Source: Dongia_A sp035695765
GTDB taxonomy: Bacteria; Pseudomonadota; Alphaproteobacteria; Dongiales; Dongiaceae
NCBI GenBank assembly: GCA_035695765.1
Contig: DASRRI010000034.1
Location: forward strand, 1 to 64,000
Direction: 5' to 3'
DNA: 64,000 bases
The position numbers and the translations under genes are program-made. How positions within the stretch are numbered: position 1 is the first letter of the stretch; the number at the start of each line of letters is the position of its first letter. Under the pieces are notes generated by a model, which saw nothing but the letters and a program-made list of their open reading frames with translations, did not search any database and was not told the DNA's origin. Below, one piece after another: positions 8,137 to 19,229 of the stretch.

Positions 8137-9435
8137 ATGCCTGATCTCGATATCGCAAAACTGATGGCGCCGCTCGGCCCGTTCGAGCGGCCGTCCTCCA
8201 TCGCCGTGGCGGTGTCGGGCGGGTCGGATTCACTGGGCCTCGGCCTGCTGCTGGCGGAGTGGATCCGGGCGCAAGGCGGCCGCCTCCATGTACTGAGCGT
8301 CGATCACGGATTGCGTCCCGAGGCGACCGGCGAATGCGCACGCGTTGCGGAAATCTTTGCTGCAATTCCAAACTGTTCGGCCCATATCCTGCGTTGGGAT
8401 GGCGAGAAGCCGGCGCGCGGGCTGCAGGCGGCGGCGCGGGCCGCACGCTATGCCTTGATGACGGATTGGTGCCGCGCCCACGGAATCTTGCATCTCGCTG
8501 TAGCGCACACGGCGGAGGACCAGGCGGAGACGGTGGCGATGCGCGGCGCCCACGGCAGCGGCCTGACTGGTCTCGCAGGCATGGCGGCTTCGCGTCCGGA
8601 CCAGGGGGTGCGCTTGCTGCGTCCGCTGCTCTCCGTTTCGCGCATGGCGATCCGCGCCTGGCTGGAGGCGCGCGGGCAGGGCTGGATCGAGGATCCCAGC
8701 AACGCGCTGACGAAATTCGAGCGTGTGCGCATCCGGCAGAGCCTCGGTGCCGAGACATCGGTTTCTCTGCTCGGAGAGGCCCAGCGTCACGGCCAAGACC
8801 GCAATGCGTTCGAACACGCGGCCGCGCGCTTGCTGGCCGAAGCGGGGCAGGTGCATGAATCCGGATATCTTTCGGTTGGCCTCGCGCTGCTGATGGATAC
8901 CGCACCGGAATTGCAGATTACGATCCTGCGCCAACTCATCCTTGCCGTCAGCGGCGGCGACTACGCGCCTGATCTTGATGCTCTTCTCCCCTCGCTCTCC
9001 AGTGCCCGGACCTTGGGCGGGTGCATCCTTCAGGTCCAGCGCGGCCGGCTGCTGGTTTGCCGCGAGGCGGCCGCCATCGGCGCCCCGCTTCATGTGGCGC
9101 CTGGCTGGACCGGCCGCTGGGATAACCGCTTTGCGCTGAGGGTCTCTGATGTCCTTTCGCCGACCGACGGCTGGACCATCGGCCCCCTGGGGGAGCGCGG
9201 CCTGCTCCAAGCGGTTGAGCGGTTCGGAATCCGGCTCAAGCGCCATTCCATGCCCCTGGCGGTTCGCCTGGCCCTGCCGGCGCTGTGGCACGGGGAACAC
9301 TTGGCGGCGCAACCGCATTTGGATGTAGGACAAGGGCTTGCGGCCAGGGCCGCGCCTCGCCATACCGTGACAACATGCGGCTTTACAGTTGCGGCTGGGC
9401 GGCCGCACACTATCTATTCATCAGTGTTGTGCTAG
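8137..9435 (+). CDS. tilS: tRNA(Ile)-lysidine synthetase TilS
   Basis: ATP-dependent modification of C34 in tRNA-Ile(CAU) to lysidine, which lets it read AUA. The PP-loop motif SGGSDS is at residue 27, followed by the N-type ATP pyrophosphatase fold (VDHGLRPEA; AHTAEDQAET; GLTGLAGM; RPLLSVSR). The C-terminal 150 residues are divergent, as usual in this family. Length 432 is normal. It starts 28 bases after cpoB and precedes ftsH, the usual order in alphaproteobacteria and many others. Confidence 0.95.
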   Translation: MPDLDIAKLMAPLGPFERPSSIAVAVSGGSDSLGLGLLLAEWIRAQGGRLHVLSVDHGLRPEATGECARVAEIFAAIPNCSAHILRWDGEKPARGLQAAARAARYALMTDWCRAHGILHLAVAHTAEDQAETVAMRGAHGSGLTGLAGMAASRPDQGVRLLRPLLSVSRMAIRAWLEARGQGWIEDPSNALTKFERVRIRQSLGAETSVSLLGEAQRHGQDRNAFEHAAARLLAEAGQVHESGYLSVGLALLMDTAPELQITILRQLILAVSGGDYAPDLDALLPSLSSARTLGGCILQVQRGRLLVCREAAAIGAPLHVAPGWTGRWDNRFALRVSDVLSPTDGWTIGPLGERGLLQAVERFGIRLKRHSMPLAVRLALPALWHGEHLAAQPHLDVGQGLAARAAPRHTVTTCGFTVAAGRPHTIYSSVLC

Positions 9436-9519
9436 TTTGGAATTGTTGCAAAGAGGGCCATAGGTCCCGGCAGTGCTTTCAAATCAGCAGGCTAGCGCTC
9501 AGCCAGTGAGGATCAATCG

Positions 9520-11430
<1,911 letters not shown>

Positions 11431-11449
11431 GCCGCGCGCAAAAGATCGG

Positions 11450-11480
11450 TCCCGCCCAAGAAGCGGGGCTTTTCTTTTCC
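11450..11480 (+). terminator. Probable terminator after ftsH
   Basis: CCCGC (11451-11455) pairs with GCGGG (11463-11467) around a seven-base loop and is followed by CTTTTCTTTT. The stem is short, but its position right after ftsH and the T-rich tail support it. Confidence 0.5.
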
Positions 11481-11529
11481 GTTCCGGCAGCGCTTGGCAT
11501 GACGGAGCGTTGGCCTCTATCGTGCGGCC

Positions 11530-12573
11530 ATGACCCGCTATCTCATCCCGCGTGGGATAATCTCCGGCCCTGCCGCGGCGCGTGCCGTGGAGGCGGGCCT
11601 GGCACTGCCGCTTGCCGGCGGTCCGCTGGCCTTCACGCTCGCCGAGGCGATCGAGCGTGGGGCAGGCGAGGAAGGACATCGCCGCGCTGTCAACCTGACA
11701 AGTGCGCGCGCATTCGCCCCCGAACTTGTCGACGCACTCGCCGGGCCGCGTGCGCATTGGGCGGGTTTTGATCTCCAGCGCCCACTGATCATGGGCGTCG
11801 TCAACGTGACACCGGACAGCTTCTCCGACGGCGGGGATTTCGCCGAGGCTTCGGCTGCGATCGACCGCGGCCGCGCCATGCTGGCGGCAGGTGCGGACAT
11901 CGTCGACGTCGGCGGTGAATCCACGCGGCCCGGCGCGAAGCCCGTCCCGCCCGAGGAAGAGGCCAAGCGCGTGCTGCCGGTTGTCCGGGCACTGGCGCAT
12001 GCGGGCGCCGTGGTTTCGATCGACACGCGCCACGCAGCGGTCATGGATCAGGCGGTTCAGGCGGGTGCCTGGATCATCAATGACGTCACCGCTCTGACCG
12101 GCGATGCGGAGAGCCCGGGTATCGCCGCGAAGTCCGGCGCCGCCATCGTGCTTATGCATATGCTGGGTGATCCGCAGACCATGCAGCTGGATCCGCGTTA
12201 TGCCGACGTGACCTGCGACTTGCTGGACTATTTCGAGGTGCGATTGGCAGCGCTTGAGAAATCGGGTGTCGATCGCGCGCGCATCGCCGTCGATCCCGGA
12301 ATCGGGTTCGGCAAGAAGGACCCGCACAATCTCCGCTTGCTGGATGAGCTGGCGGCGTTCCACGCGTTCGGCTGCCCGGTCCTGCTGGGCGCCTCGCGCA
12401 AGGGCTTCATCGGCCGCCTCAGCAAGGATGAAACGCCAAAGCAGCGCACAGCCGGCACCCTCGCGGCCCACCAGATGGGATTTGACCGCGGTGCCCAGAT
12501 CGTGCGCGTGCATGATGCGGCGGAGGCATTTCAGGCGCGCGCAATATGGGTAGCTGGGCTAACCAAACATTAA
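11530..12573 (+). CDS. folP: Dihydropteroate synthase
   Basis: Condenses para-aminobenzoate with the pterin diphosphate in folate synthesis. Both signature blocks are present: MGVVNVTPDSFSDGG near residue 88 and DVGGESTRPGAKPV near residue 126. Later blocks are IINDVTALTGD, DPGIGFGKK and LLGASRKGFIG, with the Lys/Arg residues that contact phosphate. At 347 residues it is longer than the common 270-285, because about 85 residues precede the first TIM-barrel signature. That extension is not recognisable to me. Gene order ftsH-folP is common in alphaproteobacteria, where glmM usually follows; here other genes intervene. Confidence 0.95.
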   Translation: MTRYLIPRGIISGPAAARAVEAGLALPLAGGPLAFTLAEAIERGAGEEGHRRAVNLTSARAFAPELVDALAGPRAHWAGFDLQRPLIMGVVNVTPDSFSDGGDFAEASAAIDRGRAMLAAGADIVDVGGESTRPGAKPVPPEEEAKRVLPVVRALAHAGAVVSIDTRHAAVMDQAVQAGAWIINDVTALTGDAESPGIAAKSGAAIVLMHMLGDPQTMQLDPRYADVTCDLLDYFEVRLAALEKSGVDRARIAVDPGIGFGKKDPHNLRLLDELAAFHAFGCPVLLGASRKGFIGRLSKDETPKQRTAGTLAAHQMGFDRGAQIVRVHDAAEAFQARAIWVAGLTKH

Positions 12574-12612
12574 GCTTGTCGATTTTGAATGGTGCGATTG
12601 AGGGAGTGGTCC

Positions 12613-13029
12613 GTGGATTTCGAGTATTTCCTGATACCAGCGATGGTGGTCGTCGTGATCGTGGCCAGTGCAATCGCCGCATATCGGCGACGCAAGCCGA
12701 AGATCGACACGAATTCGACCGAATATTTCCGCGACCGCAGCCAGCATCTGCTGGAGTGCAACAAGCTCGACGAGCTCATCACCTATGCCCGCGCGCGGAT
12801 CAAGCAGCGCCCCAACCAGACCAACGCGCACTGGTACCTCGGCCGCGCGCTCTATCTGCAGAAGAAATGGAGCGAGGCGCTGGCGTCCTTCAACGAGGTG
12901 GCGCGGCTCGATCCGAGCTGGATCGAGAAGAGCGTAACGCCCCATCTCCGTGCGATCGAGGCAAGGCTCCAGCCGAAGGACATGCCGGTCGCGTCAGACG
13001 CGCCAGAGCAGCAGCGCACGCTGCATTGA
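12613..13029 (+). CDS. Small membrane-anchored TPR-like protein
   Basis: About 138 residues: an N-terminal membrane helix (FLIPAMVVVVIVASAIAAY), then a basic stretch and a tetratricopeptide-like region (ALYLQKKWSEALASFNEVARLDPSW). I choose GTG 12613 because GAGGGAG lies seven bases upstream; ATG 12589 in the same frame is an alternative without a good ribosome site. It starts 40 bases after folP and may be cotranscribed. Cytoplasm-facing TPR proteins of this kind usually mediate protein contacts; no specific role can be assigned. Confidence 0.75.
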   Translation: MDFEYFLIPAMVVVVIVASAIAAYRRRKPKIDTNSTEYFRDRSQHLLECNKLDELITYARARIKQRPNQTNAHWYLGRALYLQKKWSEALASFNEVARLDPSWIEKSVTPHLRAIEARLQPKDMPVASDAPEQQRTLH

Positions 13030-13054
13030 ACAACGCCACTGCTGGTCGTAGCGC

Positions 13055-14506
13055 TCAGGCTTGCCGCATCACCGATTTCGGCGCAGCCATGCAGATGATG
13101 TAATAGGCGATGGCGGCGATCCCGACACCGAAGAACCAGCCATAGACGCCCCACCAGGCCGGCAACACATCCGTGAAGTTGGGCAGGATGCTGGAGAAGA
13201 TGGCGCCGATGCCGGCCGCCACGAAGGCCGCGATATTCCAACCGCTCTGGAAGCGGTATTGGCCGTTCTCCTGGTAGAGCGCGTTCACGTCGATCACGCC
13301 TTTGCGGATCAGGTAATAGTCGACCATGAGGACGCCGAAGATCGGCCCCATGGTGGCGCCGATCACGCCGACGAAATGCGCCGCGCCGCCTTCCCATGGC
13401 GCGAACGGATAGAGCACCAGCGCGATCAGCGCGGCGATGTAGCCGCCGCGCTTGAAGCTGATCTGCTTGGGAAAGACATTCGCGAAATCGAACGCCGGCG
13501 AGACGAAGTTCGCGACCACGTTGATGCCGAGTGTTGCGACGCAGAAGGTCACGGCCGCGAGCGCGGCCAGGAACCAGCTGTCGAACTTGGCGGAGATCTG
13601 GTCCGGATGGATCAGGACCTCACCATAGACAGTGAAGGCTGCGGTGGTCGTGACGCCCGCGACCAGGCAGAACAGGATGAGATTGACCGGCAGGCCCCAA
13701 AGATTGCCCTTCCGGACCGTCGCGACATCCGGCGCATAGCGCGAGAAGTCGCAGAAATTCAGATAGAGCGCCGCGAAATAGGTGATCCAGGTCGCCGCCA
13801 CCGCGAACAAGGCGGCGGTCGAACCCGGCTCTCCCGGCACACCGGCATCCTTGGTCTTGTCGAGCAGGACATCCTGCGGGATCTCGCTGCCGAAGGAGAG
13901 GCTGCCGGCCTTGATGGAGAGATAGATGGCGAGGACCAGCATCATGATCCACACGGCCGGACCCGCCCAATCCTGGAACTTGCGCACGGTTTCCATGCCG
14001 CGCTGGATGATCAGCAATTGCAGCGCCCAGATGATCACGAAGCAGATCACCTCGAGCGTCGAGTGGCCGAGGATATGGCTCGACTGATGGAACGCCATCA
14101 TGCCTTCCGAGCGGGTCAGCAGCGCGACGATGGCGCCGGACGCTGCCGCGGTCTGCGCGCCGTACCAGAAGCAGGCGACGATCGCGCGCACCAGGGCCGG
14201 CACGTTGGCGCCCCAGATGCCGAAGGAGGAGCGTGCCAGCACGGGATAGGGGACACCGGTCTTCACCCCGGCGTAGCCGACCAGGTTCATCAGGAAAAAG
14301 ATGACCAGCGAGCCGAGGCCGATTGCCAGGATGAAATTGAGGAAGTTGCCGCACAGCAGGAACAGGCTCGCGGCAAGGTAGTAGCCCCAAAGGCTGTGCA
14401 CGTCCGAAGTCCAGACGTTGAAGATGCTGAAGGCGCCCCACTTGCGTTCGGCGGCCGGCGCCAGGTCTTCGTTGAGCAGCGCTGGGGATGCGTTTGGAAT
14501 GGCCAT
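13055..14506 (-). CDS. NCS1-family nucleobase/cation symporter
   Basis: Twelve-helix permease of the nucleobase:cation symporter-1 family (uracil, cytosine, allantoin, hydantoin type). Family blocks include FNVWTSDVHSLWGYYLAASL near the N-terminus, GVPYPVLARSSFGIWGANVP, and NFCDFSRYAPD in the middle. The start at 14506 (MAIPNASP) has GGAAAGGTAG just upstream; the frame stays open for 37 more codons. There are 483 residues. It is the last of three minus-strand genes (regulator, secreted propeller, permease). The substrate cannot be told from sequence. Confidence 0.88.
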   Translation of the reverse strand: MAIPNASPALLNEDLAPAAERKWGAFSIFNVWTSDVHSLWGYYLAASLFLLCGNFLNFILAIGLGSLVIFFLMNLVGYAGVKTGVPYPVLARSSFGIWGANVPALVRAIVACFWYGAQTAAASGAIVALLTRSEGMMAFHQSSHILGHSTLEVICFVIIWALQLLIIQRGMETVRKFQDWAGPAVWIMMLVLAIYLSIKAGSLSFGSEIPQDVLLDKTKDAGVPGEPGSTAALFAVAATWITYFAALYLNFCDFSRYAPDVATVRKGNLWGLPVNLILFCLVAGVTTTAAFTVYGEVLIHPDQISAKFDSWFLAALAAVTFCVATLGINVVANFVSPAFDFANVFPKQISFKRGGYIAALIALVLYPFAPWEGGAAHFVGVIGATMGPIFGVLMVDYYLIRKGVIDVNALYQENGQYRFQSGWNIAAFVAAGIGAIFSSILPNFTDVLPAWWGVYGWFFGVGIAAIAYYIICMAAPKSVMRQA

Positions 14507-14626
14507 GGCAGCTACCTTTCCTGGGCGCTCCACGGAACCGGGGATGCTCATGGTCCCCGGCCCGTGAGCAGATCGCGAAAGCATGCGCCAAGCGAGACTG
14601 AGTCGTCTAGTCCGCACTCGGATAGG

Positions 14627-15550
14627 CTAGGGCAGCAGCTCCACCCACACGGCGCGGAACGGCAGGGCCGGACGCTGGCCGTGCTTGGCCGGGTCGGCGA
14701 GCAAGCCGATCTGCCCTTCCAGGACCCAGGCGCCATGCTCCATCGGAGCAACAGTCGTCGGTTGATTGAGCCCATCGCGCAGCACCGTCAGCCTTGCGCT
14801 GTCACCGCTGAGCGCGATGCGGGTCAACCGGCCACTGCCTTCGACCAGCAGCAGGTCACCGTTGGACAAGACCTTCACGCCGTCGGGCAAGCTGAGGCGC
14901 CGCGGCAGTTCGACTTCATGTACGCGCTGCTTCGCGTCGATGCGGAACAGCCGACCATCGGAGTAGGTGACCGTATAGACATCCGTTCCGCGTACGGCGA
15001 TGCCATTAAGGCCGATGGGCGTGACACGCCAGCGTTCATCCTGCAGCCAGGAACCAAAGTTGGTCAGATCGGGCGCCAGGCGATAGATGGTCGGTGTCAG
15101 GCTGTCGGTCGCCAGCACGCTGCCGTCATCCTGGATCGCGATGTCGTTGCAGAAGGAATGCGGTGACAGCGGCCATCGTCCGCGCGGCGCGCCGCTCTTG
15201 AGATCGAACGCAGTGAGAGCTGAGGGTTGATCTTTCGGATGCCGGCCGGCGCGCTCGCCAAAGCCAAAATCGGAAGAACAGGCGAACAGCAGGTTGCGCC
15301 TGGCATCGACCGCGACGCCGATGACGGAGACGAGACCGGACTCTCCCGGCTCGATGAATTGCTCGAAGCTGGCGGCGCCTGCCGGCCGCCGCAAGATCTC
15401 GCCGCGATTGAAGCTGCCGACATAGAGCGTGCCATCGGGCGCGGCCGCGATGCCTTCGGGGAACAGCTTGGCGTCGGGCAGATCGGCTTGCTGAGCGTGG
15501 GCCGCACAGGGTAACGCGATGAGCGCGAGAGAAAGCAGAATGTGACGCAT
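14627..15550 (-). CDS. Secreted SMP-30/gluconolactonase-like beta-propeller protein
   Basis: A 307-residue protein with a signal peptide (ALIALPCAAHA-QQ) and propeller-like repeats such as FPEGIAAAPDGTLYVGSFNRG, VIGVAVDARRNLLFAC, FCNDIAIQDDGSVLATDS and LNGIAVRGTDVYTVTYSDG. This is the style of SMP-30/gluconolactonase/LRE-like proteins, which bind a divalent metal and often hydrolyse lactones or esters. Its place between an AraC regulator and a permease suggests it acts on the transported compound in the periplasm; this is inference. Confidence 0.75.
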   Translation of the reverse strand: MRHILLSLALIALPCAAHAQQADLPDAKLFPEGIAAAPDGTLYVGSFNRGEILRRPAGAASFEQFIEPGESGLVSVIGVAVDARRNLLFACSSDFGFGERAGRHPKDQPSALTAFDLKSGAPRGRWPLSPHSFCNDIAIQDDGSVLATDSLTPTIYRLAPDLTNFGSWLQDERWRVTPIGLNGIAVRGTDVYTVTYSDGRLFRIDAKQRVHEVELPRRLSLPDGVKVLSNGDLLLVEGSGRLTRIALSGDSARLTVLRDGLNQPTTVAPMEHGAWVLEGQIGLLADPAKHGQRPALPFRAVWVELLP

Positions 15551-15677
15551 GATAACCTCCTGGGTCAGGAGGCGATCATGTCCGTGCGGGGAATCGTGCG
15601 TTGTGCCGAATCGCGCAAAGAATGTCCCCGTTCGATCAATCGGCCGCGTCAGTGCGCGGCGCGTGCCTCACCCGGGG

Positions 15678-16556
15678 TCACGCCATGATGCAGGCGGTAG
15701 CGACGAAGCGTGACGCGCTTTCATAGCCGCAACGCCGCGCAATTGTGCCGACCGGCTCGCCGGTTTCCAGCAGCAGGCGCCGCGCCTCCGCCATGCGCAC
15801 TTCTTCGAGGATGCGCCGCAGCGACGTGCTGCCGGCGCGCAGACGCCGGCCGAGCGTCGCGAGGCTGAGGCCGAGTTGCTTCGCCACCAGTGCCACGCTC
15901 CAGTCGCGGCCGGGGTCGAGCAGCAAGAGGCGGCGCACGCGACCGGCGATATCCTCGCCCAGCGGCGACCACAGCCAGCGTCCCTGGCCGCTCGACGCCA
16001 GCGCCAGCAAGACTTCGAGCAGGCGATGCGCGATCACGACGCGGCCGTAGCGCGCGGGTTCCAGCAAGGCGGCGAACGCGTGCAGGAAAGCGTTGGTGAT
16101 GGCGGGCTCGTTCGGCACCGCGATCTCGACGCGGTCCGTACGTCCCATGGGCTGGGTCAGCGACGGATAGGTGGCGGAGAACAGCTGCAGCAGGTCCCGC
16201 TCCAGCGTGATGCAGAGCGCCTGATATTGGCCGCCGGGCTGCAGCTCGTTCGCGACGTCCAGCGGAACGACGGCGGGAAACAGCACGAGCGAACCGGGGC
16301 CGAACAACTGATCCCGCCCATTCCATTGAACGCGCTTGGCCCCGGAGATGACGGCAACCAGGACCGGCTGGTCGATCAGCAGCGAAGCGAACACTTCGCG
16401 CCGGCGTGCCTTCAGCCGCGCTATGGACGCAAGGGACCGGCTCTCGTCGGACGCCATGGGCGGCGGCGCCATGGTCGGCTGCGGCTCCGCCTGCCGTGCC
16501 AGACGGCGCAGCTCGGCAGCGAAAGCGCTGGCTGCAACAACGTCGATTTTGGACAT
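15678..16556 (-). CDS. AraC-family transcriptional regulator with frameshifted C-terminus
   Basis: 292 residues: a ligand-binding domain of the AraC_N type (FGPGSLVLFPAVVPLDVANE, YQALCITLERDLLQL) and a C-terminal double helix-turn-helix (DWSVALVAKQLGLSLATLGR; GTIARRCGYESASRF). The protein ends with VATACIMA right after SASRF, where AraC proteins normally continue for about 20 residues. The neighbouring frame encodes RRYRLHHGVTPGEARAAH, a textbook AraC ending, up to a stop at 15649-15651. A short deletion near 15695-15705 therefore truncates and alters the second DNA-binding motif. It lies upstream of the SMP-30-like and NCS1 genes on the same strand and probably controlled them. Confidence 0.85.
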   Translation of the reverse strand: MSKIDVVAASAFAAELRRLARQAEPQPTMAPPPMASDESRSLASIARLKARRREVFASLLIDQPVLVAVISGAKRVQWNGRDQLFGPGSLVLFPAVVPLDVANELQPGGQYQALCITLERDLLQLFSATYPSLTQPMGRTDRVEIAVPNEPAITNAFLHAFAALLEPARYGRVVIAHRLLEVLLALASSGQGRWLWSPLGEDIAGRVRRLLLLDPGRDWSVALVAKQLGLSLATLGRRLRAGSTSLRRILEEVRMAEARRLLLETGEPVGTIARRCGYESASRFVATACIMA

Positions 16557-16714
16557 AATGAGGACCTTGTTTCGGCGCTGCCTAATCCTAAAGATTATTC
16601 CATCGGGGAGCCAATTCCCGCAACGGTCATTGCACTACCCCTTGGCTCCCCGCCGCAATTCCGCCATAAGGGCCGGTAGAGTCAGGGCCGTTGGCAGGGG
16701 AGTTGCCCAAATAC

Positions 16715-18067
16715 ATGGCGCGCAAGCTGTTCGGGACGGATGGGGTCAGGGGCCAGGCCAATAGCGAGCCGATCACGGCGGCGACGGCGCTGAAGCTCGC
16801 GCTGGCGGCGGGTGCGCATTTCCGGCGCGGCAATCATCGCCATCGCGTCATCATCGGCAAGGATACCCGGCTCTCCGGCTACATGCTGGAAACCGCGCTC
16901 ACCTCCGGTTTTCTCTCCATGGGCATGGACGTGATGCTGCTGGGGCCGCTGCCGACGCCGGCGATCGCGATGCTGACGCGCGTGATGCGCGGGGATCTCG
17001 GCGTCATGATCTCCGCCTCGCACAATCCTTATGAAGACAACGGCATCAAGCTGTTCGGGCCGGACGGTTACAAGCTGTCCGACGCCATCGAGCTGGAGAT
17101 CGAGCAGCGGATGGCGAGCAACGGCTTCTCCGCCACGCTCTCGCCCTCGGCGGAGCTCGGCCGCGCCAAGCGGATCGATGACGCGCCGGGACGCTATATC
17201 GAGTTCGTCAAATCCTCGTTTCCCAAAGGCCGCAATCTCAGCGGCCTCAAGATCGTGGTCGATTGCGCCAACGGCGCCGCCTACAAGGTCGCGCCGACAG
17301 TGCTGTGGGAGCTGGGCGCCGATGTCATCGCCGTCGCCTGCGAGCCCAACGGCACCAACATCAACAAGCAATGCGGCGCGGTCCATCCGCAGACCATGCA
17401 GAGCCAGGTGGTGGCCCATGGCGCCGACCTCGGCATCGCGCTCGACGGCGATGCCGATCGCTTGATCATAGCGGACGAGAAGGGCGAGGTGCTGGACGGC
17501 GACCAGCTGATGGCCTTGATCGCGCTGTCCTGGCAGGCCGATAAGCGGCTGAAGGCCGGTGGAATCTGTGCGACCGTGATGTCCAACCTCGGCCTTGAAC
17601 GCGTATTGGCGGGGCAGGGGCTGAAGCTGTGGCGTGCTCCGGTGGGTGACCGCTACGTGCTGGAGGAGATGCGCAAGACCGGCTGCAATGTCGGCGGCGA
17701 GCAATCGGGCCACATCATCTTGAGCGATTTCGCGACAACGGGCGACGGCTTGCTGGCGGCCTTGCAGGTGCTCGCGGTCCTCGCGGACCGGCAGCGTCCG
17801 CTAAGCGAGGTGGGCCGTGTGTTCACGCCGTTGCCGCAGATCCTGAAGAGCGTGCGTTTCGATGCCGGCGGCGGACAGCCGCTCGAGACCGCGGCCGTCA
17901 AGGCCGCAATTGCCTCCGCCGAAGCGGCGCTTAACGGCAAGGGCAGGCTGTTGATCCGCAAGTCGGGCACCGAGCCCTTGATTCGCGTGATGGGCGAGGG
18001 TGAGGACGAAGCCCTGGTCGCGCGCATCGTCGCCGATATCGTCGCCGCGGTGCAGGCGGCCACGTAA
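16715..18067 (+). CDS. glmM: Phosphoglucosamine mutase
   Basis: Converts glucosamine-6-phosphate to glucosamine-1-phosphate for peptidoglycan and lipopolysaccharide precursors. Begins MARKLFGTDGVRG. The phosphoserine loop ISASHNPYEDNGIK puts the active Ser at residue 102, as in the family. The metal loop DGDADR and the sugar-binding GGEQSGHII are present, and the C-terminal phosphate-binding loop reads RKSGTEPLIRVM. Length 450 is standard. ATG 16715 is preferred over TTG 16691 because it starts exactly at the conserved N-terminus. It reads away from the divergent AraC gene. Confidence 0.97.
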   Translation: MARKLFGTDGVRGQANSEPITAATALKLALAAGAHFRRGNHRHRVIIGKDTRLSGYMLETALTSGFLSMGMDVMLLGPLPTPAIAMLTRVMRGDLGVMISASHNPYEDNGIKLFGPDGYKLSDAIELEIEQRMASNGFSATLSPSAELGRAKRIDDAPGRYIEFVKSSFPKGRNLSGLKIVVDCANGAAYKVAPTVLWELGADVIAVACEPNGTNINKQCGAVHPQTMQSQVVAHGADLGIALDGDADRLIIADEKGEVLDGDQLMALIALSWQADKRLKAGGICATVMSNLGLERVLAGQGLKLWRAPVGDRYVLEEMRKTGCNVGGEQSGHIILSDFATTGDGLLAALQVLAVLADRQRPLSEVGRVFTPLPQILKSVRFDAGGGQPLETAAVKAAIASAEAALNGKGRLLIRKSGTEPLIRVMGEGEDEALVARIVADIVAAVQAAT

Positions 18068-18240
18068 CAGCCTCACCTCCGCGTTAATCTCTCAAACTTT
18101 CTTGCACCTGCGCCACCCCGGTGTGCGGGCGCCCATGCACGTATGGCGAGTGGACTAAACGTCACGGCCTAGTTTCTTCCTGTCATCGATTGGTGGCAGC
18201 ATCCTCATGTTCAAGCACACAACGAATGATGGGGATACGC

Positions 18241-19215
18241 ATGTCGAACTCAATGAAAGGCATGAGCCTTATTACGCTCGAAGAGTTTTCGCCTGAGCAG
18301 GTGCAGGCGCTGCTGTCGCAAGCGATCGAGTTGAAGCGCAAGAGGCAGGCGCGCATTTTCCCGCGCTCGCTCGTCAACCGGAATTTCTGTCTCATCTTCC
18401 AGCGTCCATCGTGCCGCACGCGCACGGCCTTCTCGATCGCCGCGGTCGACGAAGGCGCATCCGTGCATGCCATGTCGCCGCAGGAGATCCGCTTCGGCAG
18501 CGGTGAGAGCGTCAAGGACATTGCGCGGGTGCTGGGGCGCATGTTCGACGGCATCGCAATCCGCGCCTATGACACGCCGCTGATCGAGGAGGTGGCGGAA
18601 CATGCCGGTGTCCCGGTGTGGAACGCGCTGACCGAGCAGCATCATCCGACCCAGGCACTGGCCGATTTCATGACGATGCAGGAGAACGGCATCGCGCTGC
18701 AGGGCGCGAAGATGGCCTATGTCGGTGAAGGCAAGGCGAATGTCGTGACGTCGCTGATGGTGGCGGCGGCGAAGCTGGGCGTCGAACTGCGCGTTGTGAC
18801 GCCGAAAGGCCATCAGCCGGAGTCGAGCCTGGTCGATCGCCTGCTCGGCTGGCGCCATAATGACCGCGCCAAGATCATCGTAACCTCCGACATGCGCGAA
18901 GGGCTTCAGGGCGCCGATGCGGTCTACTCCGACATGTGGGTGCCGATGGAGGGCGACTGGGACATTGCCGGGATGGCGCGCGATTTCAGCGGCTATCAGA
19001 TAAACCGCGAGGCGATGGCGATGACGGAGAATCCAAAGGCCATCTTCCTGCATTGCATGCCGGCGCAGCACAATCTGCAGACCGCCTTCGCACGGCAGTA
19101 CCCCGATGCCGTCGAGACCACGGACGAGGTGTTCGACGGACCCCGGAGCCGCGCCATCGATCAGGCCGAGAACCGGATGCATACCATCAAGGCGCTGATG
19201 GTCTCGACGGTCTGA
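18241..19215 (+). CDS. Ornithine carbamoyltransferase-like protein with altered active-site motifs
   Basis: Clearly of the aspartate/ornithine carbamoyltransferase family, 324 residues. The carbamoyl-phosphate loop reads SCRTR at 57-61 (normally STRTR). HPTQ is intact at 135-138. The ornithine loop, normally VSMG, reads VPMEGDWD from 234. The catalytic Cys loop is HCMPAQH at 271 (normally HCLPAFH). The end, NRMHTIKALMVSTV, resembles catabolic ArcB-type enzymes. The family transfers a carbamoyl group to an amine, but the replaced ornithine loop makes ornithine doubtful as the substrate. No arginine-pathway genes adjoin it. The start at ATG 18241 follows a GGGG stretch; earlier in-frame ATGs exist. 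Confidence 0.82.
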   Translation: MSNSMKGMSLITLEEFSPEQVQALLSQAIELKRKRQARIFPRSLVNRNFCLIFQRPSCRTRTAFSIAAVDEGASVHAMSPQEIRFGSGESVKDIARVLGRMFDGIAIRAYDTPLIEEVAEHAGVPVWNALTEQHHPTQALADFMTMQENGIALQGAKMAYVGEGKANVVTSLMVAAAKLGVELRVVTPKGHQPESSLVDRLLGWRHNDRAKIIVTSDMREGLQGADAVYSDMWVPMEGDWDIAGMARDFSGYQINREAMAMTENPKAIFLHCMPAQHNLQTAFARQYPDAVETTDEVFDGPRSRAIDQAENRMHTIKALMVSTV

Positions 19216-19229
19216 GAGGAGGGAAGTCG

